NCBI GenBank assembly: GCA_022340185.1
Contig: JAJDOK010000040.1
Span: 1-64,000 of the forward strand
DNA: 64,000 nucleotides
Reading direction: 5' to 3'
DNA from: Salaquimonas sp.
Lineage (GTDB): Bacteria; Pseudomonadota; Alphaproteobacteria; Rhizobiales; Rhizobiaceae
The position numbers were made by a program, and so were the translations under genes. The notes under the pieces were generated by a model, which was not told where the DNA came from, did no database searches, and was given only the letters and a program-made list of their open reading frames with translations. How positions within the stretch are numbered: the first letter of the stretch is position 1; each line of letters opens with the position of its first letter. Shown here piece by piece: positions 39,386 through 49,381 of the stretch.

Positions 39386-39443
39386 AGAGCAATTTCAGGA
39401 AAAGTGAAAACCGGTTTTCATCGGGGATTGCGTAACAACAAAC
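39386..39443. repeat. Dispersed rhizobial palindromic repeat between bamA and lpxD
   Basis: AGAGCAATTTCAGGAAAAGT begins the element; its centre TGAAAACCGGTTTTCA (39404-39419 region) is a perfect palindrome, and CAAT/ATTG arms flank it, ending GGGATTGCGTAACAACA. From memory, very similar sequences are scattered between genes of Mesorhizobium, Sinorhizobium and relatives. It occupies a third of the 216-base gap and could fold into a hairpin in the bamA-lpxD mRNA. Confidence 0.7.
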
Positions 39444-39538
39444 AGCTGAACCCGCCAGAATCAATGACCGACAGCAACCTGGTTTCGAAACGGCGTCGAT
39501 TCCCGGGCGCCGCCCCGGCATGGTCAGCCGGACGGCAT

Positions 39539-41953
39539 CTAGAAGGCGGTGCTGATACCGAAGTTGAACTCCTGGACCCTGTCCCACGGCGCCCTTGAGA
39601 ACGGGAACGCATAGTCGAAGCGCAGCGGACCGAAGGGCGAGAGCCAGATCACCGACACACCCGCCGCCGCCCTGATCGGATTATCGTCAAGGTGTCCGGT
39701 TGTTGCTGTCGGGTTGGCCGTCAGGATTGCGTTTCGGCTTGCCGAATCGAGCCCCCACAATTGGCCCGCATCGACAAAGAACCCACCGCGGATGCCCATG
39801 GAATCCGGGAAATAGGGCATCGGGAACGTAACCTCGGCCGTCGCATTCCAGTAATACATGCCGCCCAGCGCATCGCCGGTCATGGGGTCGCGCGGTCCAA
39901 AACCGTAATTGTCGAAACCCCTGATATAACGGCTGCCCTGATAGAAATTGTCGCTCGCACGGTAGGAGCCCGATCCGGCATAGATGACATTGGCGCCTGC
40001 TCTTGCCCGTAGCATGCCCACCAGATCGGCTTCTTCCGACAGTGTGGCGTAGCTTACAGCGGCCCCCTGGGTGGTAAAGTATCCAGCATCACCGCCTGCC
40101 CCGTAGAAATCCTGGCGGAAGGTCAGATAGTCGCCCTCGTGCGGATTGGTGTCCGTATCGAGGGAATTGTAGGTGAGCAGATAGCCGAAGCCGGATTTGG
40201 TCCATGAGGTTGGGGCGAAGGGAGGAGCCAATGCCGCGGACAGTTCGCTCTGGAAGTCACCCTGAATACCATCATGGTTGCCGTTGGGAGGATCGAGCCG
40301 GTATGCCGGAATGACGGTGTCCTGGTTGTTATAGGTATAGTAGACATTGGCAGACAGATTGTCCGTGATCGGAATGCCGAACCGGATGACGGCGCTTTGT
40401 GAATTGATACCATATTCACGGTTATTGCTGGCATCACTGCTGGAAGCTGTGAGGTCGAATCCCGCGGACATTCGGTAGCCAAGGAAATAGGGCTCGGTGA
40501 AGCTCAGCGTATAGTCGGTGTCAGTCGTGCCGAAACCGGCTGCGACCTTGAGATACTGGCCTCGCCCAAGGAAGTTCTTCTCCTCGAACGAAATCTCGGC
40601 CAGCACGCCCGAGGTGGTCGACCAGCCTCCGCCGACTGAGAATTCGCCCGTTGCCTTGTCGACGACGTGCACGACAACGACCACTCGGTCCGGGGCATTG
40701 CCGGGACGGGTTGTTATGTTGACCCGCTCGAAGAAACCGGTGGCCTCCAGTCGGCGTTTCGCCTTCTGCAGCAGGACCTGGTTGAGGGCGTCGCCTTCCG
40801 AAATGTCGAATTCGCGTCTGATAACATGCTCACGGGTGCGGTCGTTGCCGATGATGGTGATCTGCTGGATGTAGACGCGTGGCCCCTGGTCGATCTGGTA
40901 GGTCACATCGATCACGCCGGTGTCGAAGTCGCGGTTTCCGCGTGGCGTAACCTGCACGAAGGCATAGCCTTTCTCGGCCACCGCCTCGGTCAGTGCCACC
41001 ACCGAACTCTCGACTTCCTTCGCGCTGTAATGCTTGCCAGATACCGTCTTGAGCAGGGGGTATAGCGCGTCTCCGTCGATCTCGGAAATGGAATTGTCGA
41101 TGGTCACATTGCCGAAAGTGTAGCGCTGCCCCTCATCGACGGAAATCGTGATGAAGTAGGCATTTGCCTCCGCATCAAAATTCACGTCCGTGGAGAGGAT
41201 CTGAAAATCGGCGTATCCGTTATTGTAATAAAACAGCCGCAACTTCTCTTCGTCGGCGCTCAGCTTTTGCTGGTCGAAGACGTCATCGGTTTTGAGCCAG
41301 CTCAGAAAATTGGACTGCTTGGTGTCCAGTACGTCGTGCAACCGGCGCGCGCCGAAGGCATGGTTGCCCACGAAACTGATGCTGCGAATCTTTGTCTTGT
41401 CGCCCTCGTTGATGCGGAAAACAACATTCACGCGTTTGTTGGCGAGCGGTACGATCTCGTAGGTGACGGTGGCGTCCTTGCGGCCAACGCGGGCATAAGC
41501 TTCCAGGATGCGGTCGACATCGGCGGTAACCCGGTCCTGCGAATAGGGCGAGCGTGGGCCTGTCTGCACGATCGAGGCCAGCCCTTCATCCTTCAGGCGC
41601 TTGTTGCCTTCGAAGAATACCTCGTTGACGATGCCGCTCTCATCGACCTCGACAACCAGCGTATTGCCGGACTGATAGATCGACACATCGGCAAACAGCC
41701 CGGTCGTATAGAGCGACTTGACCGACTCGTCGATATCGATGTTCGAAAACGGCTTGCCGGGCTTGATCGTCAGATAGGTGATGATCGTGTCGGCATCCAT
41801 GCGCGAGTTCCCGCGCACATCGATCTTGCTGACGACCGCCGCGGATGCCTGCTCGACCCCGACTGTCGAAACAAGAACAAAGGCCGTTGCCGGCAATATC
41901 GCCAGATACGCCGCCGCAGCAACCGCCCTGAATACTCTAACCATCGGAACCAT
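39539..41953 (-). CDS. bamA: Outer membrane protein assembly factor BamA
   Basis: Essential beta-barrel insertase of the outer membrane. The ~804-residue protein has an N-terminal signal sequence (VRVFRAVAAAAYLAILPATAF to about EQASA), five POTRA repeats (first: VVSKIDVRGNSRMDADTI) and a C-terminal barrel with LGRGQYLKVAAGFG and YIRGFDNYGFGPRD (the conserved RGF loop), ending in Phe (NFGISTAF) as outer-membrane proteins do. The start is not certain: ATGs at 42061, 42001, 41953 and 41944 are in frame and none has a good ribosome site; 41953 gives a normal signal peptide. No skp/ompH gene follows, unlike in enterics. Confidence 0.95.
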   Translation of the reverse strand: MVPMVRVFRAVAAAAYLAILPATAFVLVSTVGVEQASAAVVSKIDVRGNSRMDADTIITYLTIKPGKPFSNIDIDESVKSLYTTGLFADVSIYQSGNTLVVEVDESGIVNEVFFEGNKRLKDEGLASIVQTGPRSPYSQDRVTADVDRILEAYARVGRKDATVTYEIVPLANKRVNVVFRINEGDKTKIRSISFVGNHAFGARRLHDVLDTKQSNFLSWLKTDDVFDQQKLSADEEKLRLFYYNNGYADFQILSTDVNFDAEANAYFITISVDEGQRYTFGNVTIDNSISEIDGDALYPLLKTVSGKHYSAKEVESSVVALTEAVAEKGYAFVQVTPRGNRDFDTGVIDVTYQIDQGPRVYIQQITIIGNDRTREHVIRREFDISEGDALNQVLLQKAKRRLEATGFFERVNITTRPGNAPDRVVVVVHVVDKATGEFSVGGGWSTTSGVLAEISFEEKNFLGRGQYLKVAAGFGTTDTDYTLSFTEPYFLGYRMSAGFDLTASSSDASNNREYGINSQSAVIRFGIPITDNLSANVYYTYNNQDTVIPAYRLDPPNGNHDGIQGDFQSELSAALAPPFAPTSWTKSGFGYLLTYNSLDTDTNPHEGDYLTFRQDFYGAGGDAGYFTTQGAAVSYATLSEEADLVGMLRARAGANVIYAGSGSYRASDNFYQGSRYIRGFDNYGFGPRDPMTGDALGGMYYWNATAEVTFPMPYFPDSMGIRGGFFVDAGQLWGLDSASRNAILTANPTATTGHLDDNPIRAAAGVSVIWLSPFGPLRFDYAFPFSRAPWDRVQEFNFGISTAF

Positions 41954-42322
41954 GCGTGAGTGCGTCTTTTCTGTATGCCCGTGTCTGCCCGGTCGTTTCA
42001 TTCGGCGAGTGTCGCGTTTTTCACGCTTGTTATTCCGTCCGTCATTGTGCCCCCTCGCCATTCCGGTCGATTAAGCCCGTACAACGCTTTCCCGTCTCAA
42101 ACGAGGCGAAAAACGGGCATAACCCAAACAGCACGAAACCAGAATCCGGCATCGTTAACGAATCTTTTACAGGCTTTTGAAACCCGCGCAACCATTGGTG
42201 AATAAACAATTTTATCATTGTCTCAACATGTTGCAGTTTGGCCATTGCAATTGTACGGCATGGTTAATGTGCCCTTACCGCCATGGATCGCAGGGATTGA
42301 ATCTGAATGGTTTTTTCGCCCG
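41954..42322. other. Gap between rseP and bamA
   Basis: About 370 bases with no convincing gene. It is AT-richer than its surroundings, with A/T runs near 42130-42240. It probably holds the bamA promoter and leader, but I could not place a good -35/-10 pair. Part of it may be translated if bamA starts at an earlier ATG. Confidence 0.4.
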
Positions 42323-43459
42323 TCAGAAAAAAAGCTGGGTAACGTCGTTCCAGGTCGCGAACACCATCATCATCAAGACGATCGCAAAACCAATTCTGAA
42401 ACCTATCTCCTGGGCGCGTTCGCTCAGGGGGCGTCCGCGTATGGCTTCGATGGCATAGAACACGAGATGGCCGCCATCGAGCAGCGGGATGGGAAACAGA
42501 TTCAGCAGCCCGATCGATACCGACAACAGTGCCGCCAGGTTGATCAGCGCACCGACGCCGAGCGTGGCGACATCGCCCGATACTTTGGCGATCCGAAGCG
42601 GTCCGCCAAGCTGGTCGGCCGACTGGCGTCCGGTGATGATGTCGCTGATATAGCCGAAAGTCCGCGCGACGATGAACCAGGTTTCCTTGACGGCTTCGAC
42701 GACGGCGTTGCCCGGGCCGTAGCGCTCGATGCGCAGATTGGCTTCCTTCGAATCATTGGCCATGCCGACGAAGCCGATCTTCTGCTTGTTGCCGAAACGG
42801 TCGGTGCGCTCCGTCAGCTTGGGCGTGATCGGGATCGTTATTTCCTCGCCCTGCCGATCGACGACGAAAGACAGTTGCCGCCCCGGACTTGGCGCCACCA
42901 GCCGGGGGATGTCGGTGAAGGATTCGATTTTCGTGCCGTCAATGCTGCGCACGATGTCGCCGGCTTCGAATCCGGCCTGTTCGGCAGGGCTGCCCGCCTG
43001 GACACTTGTGATCACCGGATCGGTGATTACGCGCCCCAGGATCATGAAGCTCAGCGAGAAGATGACGATCGCCAGGACGAAATTGGCGATCGGACCGGCC
43101 GCCACCACCGCCGCGCGCCGCGCCACCGGCTTGTGAATGAAGCTGACTGCCTTTTCCGCCTCGCTCATCGCAGCCGCCTTTGCCATGTCCGGCGCCGATG
43201 CTTCATTGATGTCGCCGAAAAATTTGACGTAGCCGCCCAGCGGTATCGCCGACACCCTCCACCGTGTGCCGAGCCTGTCATCGAAGCCCCACAATTCGGG
43301 GCCGAATCCGATCGAGAAGGCTTCGACCTTCACGCCGTTCCAGCGCGCAACCAGGAAATGGCCAAGCTCATGAAAGAAAACGACAATCGTCAGTACGACA
43401 AGAAACGGAACGGCGTAGGAGAGAAAGCCGTAGCCCGGCAAATTCGATAGAAATTCCAT
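42323..43459 (-). CDS. rseP: RseP/site-2 zinc metalloprotease
   Basis: Intramembrane protease that cuts anti-sigma factors and cleans up signal-peptide remnants. The 378-residue protein has the zinc motif HELGH (His30, Glu31, His34) in the first membrane helix, the GFGPELWGFDDRLGTRWRVSAIPLGGYVKFFGD region, one PDZ domain (GSPAEQAGFEAGDIVRSIDGTKI), and the second metal site NLFPIPLLDGGH near the C-terminus. Only one PDZ domain is evident, against two in E. coli RseP. ATG 43459 (MEFLSNLPGYGF) fits the family. Between cdsA and bamA as in most proteobacteria. Confidence 0.96.
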   Translation of the reverse strand: MEFLSNLPGYGFLSYAVPFLVVLTIVVFFHELGHFLVARWNGVKVEAFSIGFGPELWGFDDRLGTRWRVSAIPLGGYVKFFGDINEASAPDMAKAAAMSEAEKAVSFIHKPVARRAAVVAAGPIANFVLAIVIFSLSFMILGRVITDPVITSVQAGSPAEQAGFEAGDIVRSIDGTKIESFTDIPRLVAPSPGRQLSFVVDRQGEEITIPITPKLTERTDRFGNKQKIGFVGMANDSKEANLRIERYGPGNAVVEAVKETWFIVARTFGYISDIITGRQSADQLGGPLRIAKVSGDVATLGVGALINLAALLSVSIGLLNLFPIPLLDGGHLVFYAIEAIRGRPLSERAQEIGFRIGFAIVLMMMVFATWNDVTQLFF

Positions 43460-43520
43460 GTCTGTCCCGTCCCGATTCAAGGCCTGCCCGGCGCACCGCG
43501 CGCCCTTTTCAAGGCCCATA

Positions 43521-44387
43521 TCATGGCAGGATAAAGGCGGCAAACAGACCGCGCGCCGCACCGCCCGGCACCAATGCCACGCCCGAAACCAATGAGCCGG
43601 CGAGCCATGCCGCGACGGAAGTCGTTATCAACCCGTCGATGCGGTCGAGCATGCCGCCATGTCCTGGAATGATGTGCCCTGAATCCTTCTTGCCGAAACG
43701 ACGCTTGATCCAGGATTCAAGCAGATCGCCCATTTGGGATACGATGGAAAGTGCGACGAAGAGCATGACCGCCGTAGCCGAAAGCACATAGCCCGACAGA
43801 TACAGGATTGCGCTTGCCGCGATAATCGATCCGGCGATGCCGCCGAAGAAGCCGGCCCAGGTCTTGTTCGGCGAAATCGCCGGCGCCAGCTTCGGTCCGC
43901 CGATCGCCCTTCCGGCGAAATAGGCTGCCGTGTCGGCGCCCCACACGCAGGCGAAGATCAGGAAAACGGCGTGCAACCCGATCAACTCGCTGCCTCTTGT
44001 CGACGCCAGCGCCATGAAGGGCAGGACCGCGTAGGCCAGTCCCGCCGCCCCCCATAGCTGGCGCTTGCGCCATAGATCCGCACCTGCAAGCACGACGAGA
44101 ACAAAAGCCGACCACAGGGCTGCGGCCATCGGGTTCACGCCAAACCATGCCGCAAGCATGAAGCCATAGCCGCCCGCCGCCGCCCAGAAGGTGCCGGGCG
44201 GCAATGCGGGTTTCACCATTGAAAGATATTCATAAAGGACCAGAGCAGCCCCGGCGGCGCACAACAGCGCGAAGGCCAGCCCGCCCTGCCAGGTCAGCGC
44301 CAGCACAATGGCGATGAGGACCAACGCCGAAATGACACGCAACACCAGTTCAGGCGGTCCGCCCTGGCGTGACGGACCGTCGCTCAA
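43521..44387 (-). CDS. cdsA: Phosphatidate cytidylyltransferase
   Basis: Makes CDP-diacylglycerol from phosphatidate and CTP, the branch point of phospholipid synthesis. The 288-residue polytopic membrane protein has about eight helices and the family signature as [28 protein letters not shown]. No ATG lies in frame ahead of the first helix ([18 protein letters not shown]) for a long way; the best start is TTG 44387, which overlaps the uppS stop by four bases (TTGA), leaving a 14-residue lead. A far-upstream ATG would run through uppS in another frame and is not credible. Confidence 0.93.
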   Translation of the reverse strand: MSDGPSRQGGPPELVLRVISALVLIAIVLALTWQGGLAFALLCAAGAALVLYEYLSMVKPALPPGTFWAAAGGYGFMLAAWFGVNPMAAALWSAFVLVVLAGADLWRKRQLWGAAGLAYAVLPFMALASTRGSELIGLHAVFLIFACVWGADTAAYFAGRAIGGPKLAPAISPNKTWAGFFGGIAGSIIAASAILYLSGYVLSATAVMLFVALSIVSQMGDLLESWIKRRFGKKDSGHIIPGHGGMLDRIDGLITTSVAAWLAGSLVSGVALVPGGAARGLFAAFILP

Positions 44388-45133
44388 GAGCCGAGGCCCC
44401 GTGATTCCTCGCTCTCGTTGATACCCCCGAAGCGACGCCGGCGCGTGGTGTAACTCTCGATCGCGGCGGCGAGATGGGTTTCGTCGAAATCTGGCCACAG
44501 CACGTCGACAAAGACAAGTTCCGCATAGGCCGCCTGCCACAACAGGAAATTGGACAGCCTTTGTTCGCCGCTGGTACGGATGATGAGATCGGGATCGGGT
44601 ATGCCATGCGTGTCGAGCATGCTTTCGAATTTCGCGGTGTCGATCGCGTCAGGATCGATCGCCCCTTTGGCGGCCATCTTCGCCAGGCGCCTGGCCGCCG
44701 AGACGATTTCGCCGCGCGAGCCGTAATTGAAGGCAATGACGAGGGTCTGGCCGGTATTTTCGCTGGTCAGCTTCTCGGCCTCGGTCAGCAGCGGCAGGAT
44801 GTCGGAAGGAAGCCCTTCCCTTTCTCCGATGATGCGCACACGGACATTGTTGTGATGCAGTTCGGCTAGATCGCGGCGGATAAAGGTCTTCAGCAGCGAG
44901 AACAATTCGCCGATCTCGCTGCGCGGCCGCGTCCAGTTTTCCGTGGAGAACGAATACAGGGTCAGATATTCGATGCCCATGTCGCGCGCCGCCCGCGCCA
45001 CGCGCCGCACTGTTTCGACGCCCTGGTGGTGTCCGCGCACGCGCGGCAGGCCCCGGCGCACGGCCCATCGCCCATTGCCATCCATGATGATAGCGACATG
45101 GCGTGGCATCCTTGCCGTGGCTTCATGCGTCAT
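44384..45133 (-). CDS. uppS: Undecaprenyl diphosphate synthase
   Basis: Builds the C55 lipid carrier for peptidoglycan and O-antigen. The 249-residue protein has [13 protein letters not shown] with catalytic Asp18, [45 protein letters not shown] and [25 protein letters not shown]. It begins 54 bases after the frr stop and overlaps cdsA by four bases. Confidence 0.97.
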   Translation of the reverse strand: MTHEATARMPRHVAIIMDGNGRWAVRRGLPRVRGHHQGVETVRRVARAARDMGIEYLTLYSFSTENWTRPRSEIGELFSLLKTFIRRDLAELHHNNVRVRIIGEREGLPSDILPLLTEAEKLTSENTGQTLVIAFNYGSRGEIVSAARRLAKMAAKGAIDPDAIDTAKFESMLDTHGIPDPDLIIRTSGEQRLSNFLLWQAAYAELVFVDVLWPDFDETHLAAAIESYTTRRRRFGGINESEESRGLGS

Positions 45134-45187
45134 GGACGGTCTTTCTCGTTTGCCCCTGCGTGCCGGTGGCTTCGCAGGGACGGCAGG

Positions 45188-45751
45188 TCAAACCTGCATG
45201 ATTTCTTCTTCCTTGTGCGACAGGGTCGAATCGACCGTGCCGATATAGTCGTCCGTCAGCTTCTGGACCTGGTCGGAGAGCGATCTCGCCTCGTCCTGGC
45301 CAATGTCGCCATCCTTCTCGGCTTTTTTGAGGTGATCCATGCCATCGCGCCGCACATGGCGGATCGCGACACGGGCATTCTCCGCATAATGATGTGCGAC
45401 CTTGACGAGTTCCTTGCGCCGTTCCTCGTTCAGTTCGGGCAGCGGAATGCGCAGATTGGTGCCGTCGACAATCGGGTTGAGGCCCAGATTTGAATCGCGG
45501 ATCGCTTTTTCCACCGCGCCGACGGTACCCTTGTCCCAAACCTGCACGGCGATCATGCGCGGCTCGGGCACGTTGACGGTACCGAGTTGATTGATCGGCA
45601 TCGACTGGCCATAGGCGTCCACCATGACGCTGTCGAGGACGCTCGCCGACGCACGTCCGGTGCGCAGCCCTGCCAGATCATGTTTGAGGGACTGGATCGC
45701 ACCATCCATGCGCTTCTTCAATCCATTGAGATCACTGGCGTTTTCCGACAT
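45188..45751 (-). CDS. frr: Ribosome recycling factor
   Basis: Splits post-termination ribosomes with EF-G. The 187-residue protein has the standard length and fold: the long helix with [19 protein letters not shown], the small beta domain ([40 protein letters not shown]) and the two C-terminal helices ([41 protein letters not shown]). ATG 45751 follows GGAAGGGAAG. 71 bases downstream of pyrH. Confidence 0.98.
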   Translation of the reverse strand: MSENASDLNGLKKRMDGAIQSLKHDLAGLRTGRASASVLDSVMVDAYGQSMPINQLGTVNVPEPRMIAVQVWDKGTVGAVEKAIRDSNLGLNPIVDGTNLRIPLPELNEERRKELVKVAHHYAENARVAIRHVRRDGMDHLKKAEKDGDIGQDEARSLSDQVQKLTDDYIGTVDSTLSHKEEEIMQV

Positions 45752-45822
45752 CGTTTCTTCCCTTCCTGCGCTTCTTCATCGGCGCGTTCGTACCCCGTGC
45801 GCGGCCCTATTACAGGCGTGCA

Positions 45823-46575
45823 TCAATCAGCGCTGACCGTAGTGCAGCGCCCCTCCCCTTGCAATATTTTCGCAAATTCCCCTTCCTGGTGGATGGAGAA
45901 GACGACCACATTGATGCCGGCATCGCGCGCCAGAGAAACGGCTGCCGCATCCATCACGGCAAGCCCCTGTTCGAGTACCTGGCTATGATTGAGCCGGTCG
46001 AAACGCTTCGCATGGGCATGCGTGCGAGGATCTTCTGTATAAATGCCGTCGACCTGCGTGCCCTTGAACAGCGCGTCGCAACGCATCTCGCTGGCGCGCA
46101 ATGCCGCCGCGGTATCAGTTGTGAAGAACGGATTGCCAGTGCCGCCGGCAAAGACGACGACCTTGCCCTCGGCCAGATGATCCTCCAGCCGGCGCTGCGA
46201 GAAGGTCTCGCTGATCTGCGGCATGTTGAGGGCATTCAGGACGACGGACGGCACGCCTTCGGCCTCGAGCGCCATGCGCATGGCGAGCGCGTTCATGACG
46301 GTGGCCAGCATGCCCATATGGTCGGCCATCACACGGTCGGCGCCCTTGGCCGCCAGCGACACGCCGCGAAAGATGTTGCCGCCGCCGATCACCACGCCGA
46401 CAACCACGCCCATCTCGGTCGCCTTCTTGATGTCGCGGGCTATTCTCGCGGTGACCTTGGGATCGATGCCGAAGCCGGATTCAGCCATCAACGCCTCACC
46501 GGAAACCTTCAGCAACACGCGTTTGTAGACAGGTTGCCTCCTATGTTGCCCGCCATCGTCCCCGCCGTCATCCAT
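45823..46575 (-). CDS. pyrH: UMP kinase
   Basis: Phosphorylates UMP to UDP, feeding CTP synthase coded earlier in the window. The 250-residue hexameric kinase has YKRVLLKVSGEALMAESGFGID, VVIGGGNIFRG, ADHMGMLATVMNALAM, VVFAGGTGNPFFTTDTAAALRA and VDGIYTEDPRTH. I chose ATG 46575 (MDDGGDDGG) because GGAAGCG precedes it. The first 14 residues are a Gly/Asp-rich lead not found in most relatives. Confidence 0.97.
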   Translation of the reverse strand: MDDGGDDGGQHRRQPVYKRVLLKVSGEALMAESGFGIDPKVTARIARDIKKATEMGVVVGVVIGGGNIFRGVSLAAKGADRVMADHMGMLATVMNALAMRMALEAEGVPSVVLNALNMPQISETFSQRRLEDHLAEGKVVVFAGGTGNPFFTTDTAAALRASEMRCDALFKGTQVDGIYTEDPRTHAHAKRFDRLNHSQVLEQGLAVMDAAAVSLARDAGINVVVFSIHQEGEFAKILQGEGRCTTVSAD

Positions 46576-46650
46576 GAGATCGCTTCCTGCCAATTCCGAC
46601 TGCCAGCCGCAGTGAATCAATTGCCGTAAAACCGGCCCCCTCGATACAAC

Positions 46651-46680
46651 AGGGGCGCCCCGTTGTCACGAAGCGCCCCT
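46651..46680 (-). terminator. Hairpin between tsf and pyrH, possible attenuator
   Basis: AGGGGCGC (46651-46658) and GCGCCCCT (46673-46680) can pair around a 14-base loop in the 147-base gap after tsf. No T-run follows on the minus strand, so it may slow or process the mRNA instead of ending it. Structure seen, function inferred. Confidence 0.4.
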
Positions 46681-46722
46681 GCCCTCAATTCCCGCATGAC
46701 ACGAAATTGTATTCCGTTGCAC

Positions 46723-47652
46723 TTATGACTTGCCACTCATCGCAGCGACTTCGGCGGCGAAATCCTCTTCCTCGCCCTTGTCTACGCCCTCGCCCAGCGC
46801 CATGCGCGTGAAGCCCTTGAGCGTGATCGGTGCGTCGACACCGGCCTCGGCGTTTTTCAGCGCCTGTTCGACGGTGTTTTCCCCATCGATGACGAAGGTC
46901 TGCGACAGAAGCACGCTTTCCTCGTAGAACTTGCGCATACGCCCTTCCACCATCTTTTCGATGATGTTCTCGGGCTTGCCGGATTCGCGCGCCTGTTCGG
47001 CGAATACCGCACGTTCGCGTTCGACGATATCGGCGGGGACCTCCTCGCGGGTCGCCGCCAGCGGGTTGGTTGCCGCCACATGCATGGCGACCTGACGGCC
47101 GATCGCATTGAGTGCCTGCTTGTCGCCGGACGATTCCAGCGCCACCAGCACGCCGATCTTGCCGAGGCCTTCGCCCGCGGCATTGTGCACATAGGTTGCA
47201 ACGACGCCGTCGCCCACTTCCATCACCGCCGCACGGCGCAGGTTCATGTTCTCGCCGATCGTGGCGATCGCGTCGGTCACGGAATCGGCCACGCTCTTGT
47301 CGCCGCCCTTCAACGTCGCGTTCGCCACGGCTTCGGTCGAACCGTCCGTGCCGAGCGCGGTTGCGGCGATGGCGCGCACCAGATCCTGGAACTGGTCGTT
47401 GCGTGCGACGAAATCGGTCTCGGAATTGACCTCGACCACCGCGGCCTTGGCGCCGTCGGCGGCGATGCCGATCAGTCCTTCGGCAGCGACGCGGCCCGAT
47501 TTCTTCTCGGCCTTGGCGATACCCTTGGCGCGCAGCCAGTCGATGGCTGCTTCCATGTCGCCATGGGTTTCGTTGAGCGCGTTCTTGCAGTCCATCATGC
47601 CTGCGCCGGTCTTCTCGCGCAGTTCCTTGACCATGGATGCGGTAATAGTCAT
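46723..47652 (-). CDS. tsf: Elongation factor Ts
   Basis: Nucleotide exchange factor for EF-Tu. The 309-residue protein has the N-terminal UBA-like domain ([21 protein letters not shown]), [24 protein letters not shown], the core [11 protein letters not shown] motif, [16 protein letters not shown], and the C-terminal coiled coil with [16 protein letters not shown]. Placed 113 bases after rpsB, as in nearly all bacteria. Confidence 0.98.
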   Translation of the reverse strand: MTITASMVKELREKTGAGMMDCKNALNETHGDMEAAIDWLRAKGIAKAEKKSGRVAAEGLIGIAADGAKAAVVEVNSETDFVARNDQFQDLVRAIAATALGTDGSTEAVANATLKGGDKSVADSVTDAIATIGENMNLRRAAVMEVGDGVVATYVHNAAGEGLGKIGVLVALESSGDKQALNAIGRQVAMHVAATNPLAATREEVPADIVERERAVFAEQARESGKPENIIEKMVEGRMRKFYEESVLLSQTFVIDGENTVEQALKNAEAGVDAPITLKGFTRMALGEGVDKGEEEDFAAEVAAMSGKS

Positions 47653-47765
47653 CTCGAATGCCTCTCGTCCTTCGCCGGCGAGATTCGCGCCGGCAGATGC
47701 GGAGATCAGTCCTCTCCGCGATTCGTGACAGGGTTATTGCCGTACAGCGCTTTTCTTGCGCCGTG

Positions 47766-49007
47766 CTATTCCCCGGCTGCCAGCGCCTTGGCCTGTCCAA
47801 TCCAGTCGTCGCGCTCGATGCGGCCCTTGAAGTTCAGCGCGTCATCGACCTTGACAATCTCCTCGGCCGAAAATCCGGCGACCTGATCGAACTTGGTGAT
47901 GCCGAGCGCATGGAGCTTCTTTTCCAGCACCGGACCGACACCTGAAATCTTCTTCAGATCGTCCGGCTCGCCCTCGGGCGCGGCAAACAGCGGCGCCTGC
48001 TCGGCTTCGCCGGTTTCTTCTTCCGCGGCCGGAACTGCATCTGCGACGGGCGTTTCTTCGGCTTCAGCCGGTGCGGCCGGACCTTCTTCGGCCTTGGCCG
48101 GTTCGCCAGGTGCTGCTTCGGCCTCCGGAGCGGCTTCGGCCTTGGCCGGTTCGCCAGGTGCTGCTTCAGTCTCCGGAGCGGCTTCGGCTTTGGCCGGTTC
48201 GCCAGGCGCTTCTACCGGCTGGGCGGCCGGTTCGGCCGCGGCCTCTTCCTCGGCGGCGAGTGCCGGCTCCACGGGCGCCTCGACGGCGGCACCCAGATCG
48301 ACACCCGCGCCGCCCTGCTGGCGCGCAATGCCGTCGATCGCCGCCTTGGCGACCAGTTCGCAATAAAGCGCGATGGCGCGCGCGGCGTCGTCATTGCCGG
48401 GGATCGGATAGTTGATCGTGTCGGGATCGCAATTGGTGTCGAGCACGGCGACGACGGGAATGTTGAGGCGCCGGGCTTCCTTGACCGCGATCGATTCCTT
48501 GTTGGTGTCGACCACGAACAGCAGGTCCGGCGTGCCGCCCATGTCCTTGATGCCGCCAAGCGCGCGTTCCAGCTTGTCGCGCTCGCGCGTCAGCATCAGG
48601 CGTTCCTTCTTGGTGAACTGCCCGGCATCGGGGCTGTCGAGAAGCTCCTCGACCTGGCGCAGCCGCTTGATCGAATTGGAAATGGTCGACCAGTTGGTCA
48701 GCATGCCGCCGAGCCAGCGCGCATTGACATAATATTGTGCGGAGCGCTTGGCCGCATCCGCGATGATCTCGGAAGCCTGGCGCTTGGTGCCGACGAACAA
48801 TACGCGTCCGCCGCCGGCCACGACGTCGGAAATCGTCTTCAGCGCCTGATGCATCAGCGGCACCGTCTGCGACAGGTCGATAATGTGGATATTGTTGCGT
48901 GAACCGAAAATGTATCGAGACATTTTCGGGTTCCAGCGATGGGTCTGATGGCCGAAATGGCAGCCAGCCTCGAGAAGCTGGCGCATGGAGAAATCTGGCA
49001 GCGCCAT
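47766..49007 (-). CDS. rpsB: 30S ribosomal protein S2 with long C-terminal extension
   Basis: Residues 1-230 of this 413-residue protein are a normal S2: [76 protein letters not shown] and [11 protein letters not shown]. The rest is unusual. Residues 231-347 are an acidic Ala/Glu/Pro linker with 16-residue tandem repeats ([16 protein letters not shown]). Residues 349-411 are a folded-looking module, [20 protein letters not shown] to [12 protein letters not shown] and QAKALA, which has a helix-hairpin-helix pattern. From memory the same module ends NuoE and some L21 proteins in rhizobia. Most bacterial S2 proteins are about 230-260 residues. No frameshift is needed; the frame is continuous to the stop. 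Confidence 0.96.
   Translation of the reverse strand: MALPDFSMRQLLEAGCHFGHQTHRWNPKMSRYIFGSRNNIHIIDLSQTVPLMHQALKTISDVVAGGGRVLFVGTKRQASEIIADAAKRSAQYYVNARWLGGMLTNWSTISNSIKRLRQVEELLDSPDAGQFTKKERLMLTRERDKLERALGGIKDMGGTPDLLFVVDTNKESIAVKEARRLNIPVVAVLDTNCDPDTINYPIPGNDDAARAIALYCELVAKAAIDGIARQQGGAGVDLGAAVEAPVEPALAAEEEAAAEPAAQPVEAPGEPAKAEAAPETEAAPGEPAKAEAAPEAEAAPGEPAKAEEGPAAPAEAEETPVADAVPAAEEETGEAEQAPLFAAPEGEPDDLKKISGVGPVLEKKLHALGITKFDQVAGFSAEEIVKVDDALNFKGRIERDDWIGQAKALAAGE
48087..48210 (-). repeat. 48-base tandem repeat in the rpsB 3' part
   Basis: Two full copies (48087-48134 and 48135-48182) and a partial third (48183-48210) of a 48-base unit encode the 16-residue [16 protein letters not shown] repeats of the S2 linker. 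The copies are nearly identical at the DNA level, so recent amplification or gene conversion is likely. Confidence 0.88.
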
Positions 49008-49205
49008 GGATGTTTGTCCTTTACCGGTTGAACCTCCGCGGGAAATGAACCGCAGTTCCGAAACGAATTGAGGACTGCAGGTCACCGGAACGCTTCGACA
49101 CGGCCGCAAATCGGCCGCGGTCTTGCCGGCAGTGCCATGGTTTCGACTTCGAAACCCGGAGGCTGGGGCCGGCTCGCGCATGTCCCGCGTGTGGAATGGC
49201 CGCGC

Positions 49206-49234
49206 ATATAGGCGAGATTGCCGCCAAACGCAAG
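49206..49234 (-). promoter_or_regulatory. rpsB promoter
   Basis: On the minus strand CTTGCG (49234-49229) and CTATAT (49211-49206) are separated by exactly 17 bases, matching the rhizobial sigma-70 consensus CTTGAC-N17-CTATAT at all but one position. Transcription would start near 49200, giving an rpsB leader of about 190 bases. The 374-base gap 49008-49381 has no gene; the leader may hold S2 autoregulation, which I could not resolve. Confidence 0.75.
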
Positions 49235-49381
49235 GGTACGGGTGCGCGCCGACGCCGCATTGCGGTTTCGTCCTTACACGCGGGACGCAATCTGCCCGCC
49301 CGTTTGGTCCTTGCAAACGAATATGACATGGTGCGCCACGCTTGAATCGGCCGACGGGATTGGGTGAAGGAGCAGGTGAAT

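Noticed and set aside
46651..46680. Firm terminator between tsf and pyrH
   Set aside because: The stem is good but the loop is large and no T-run follows, so I kept it only as a weak hairpin.
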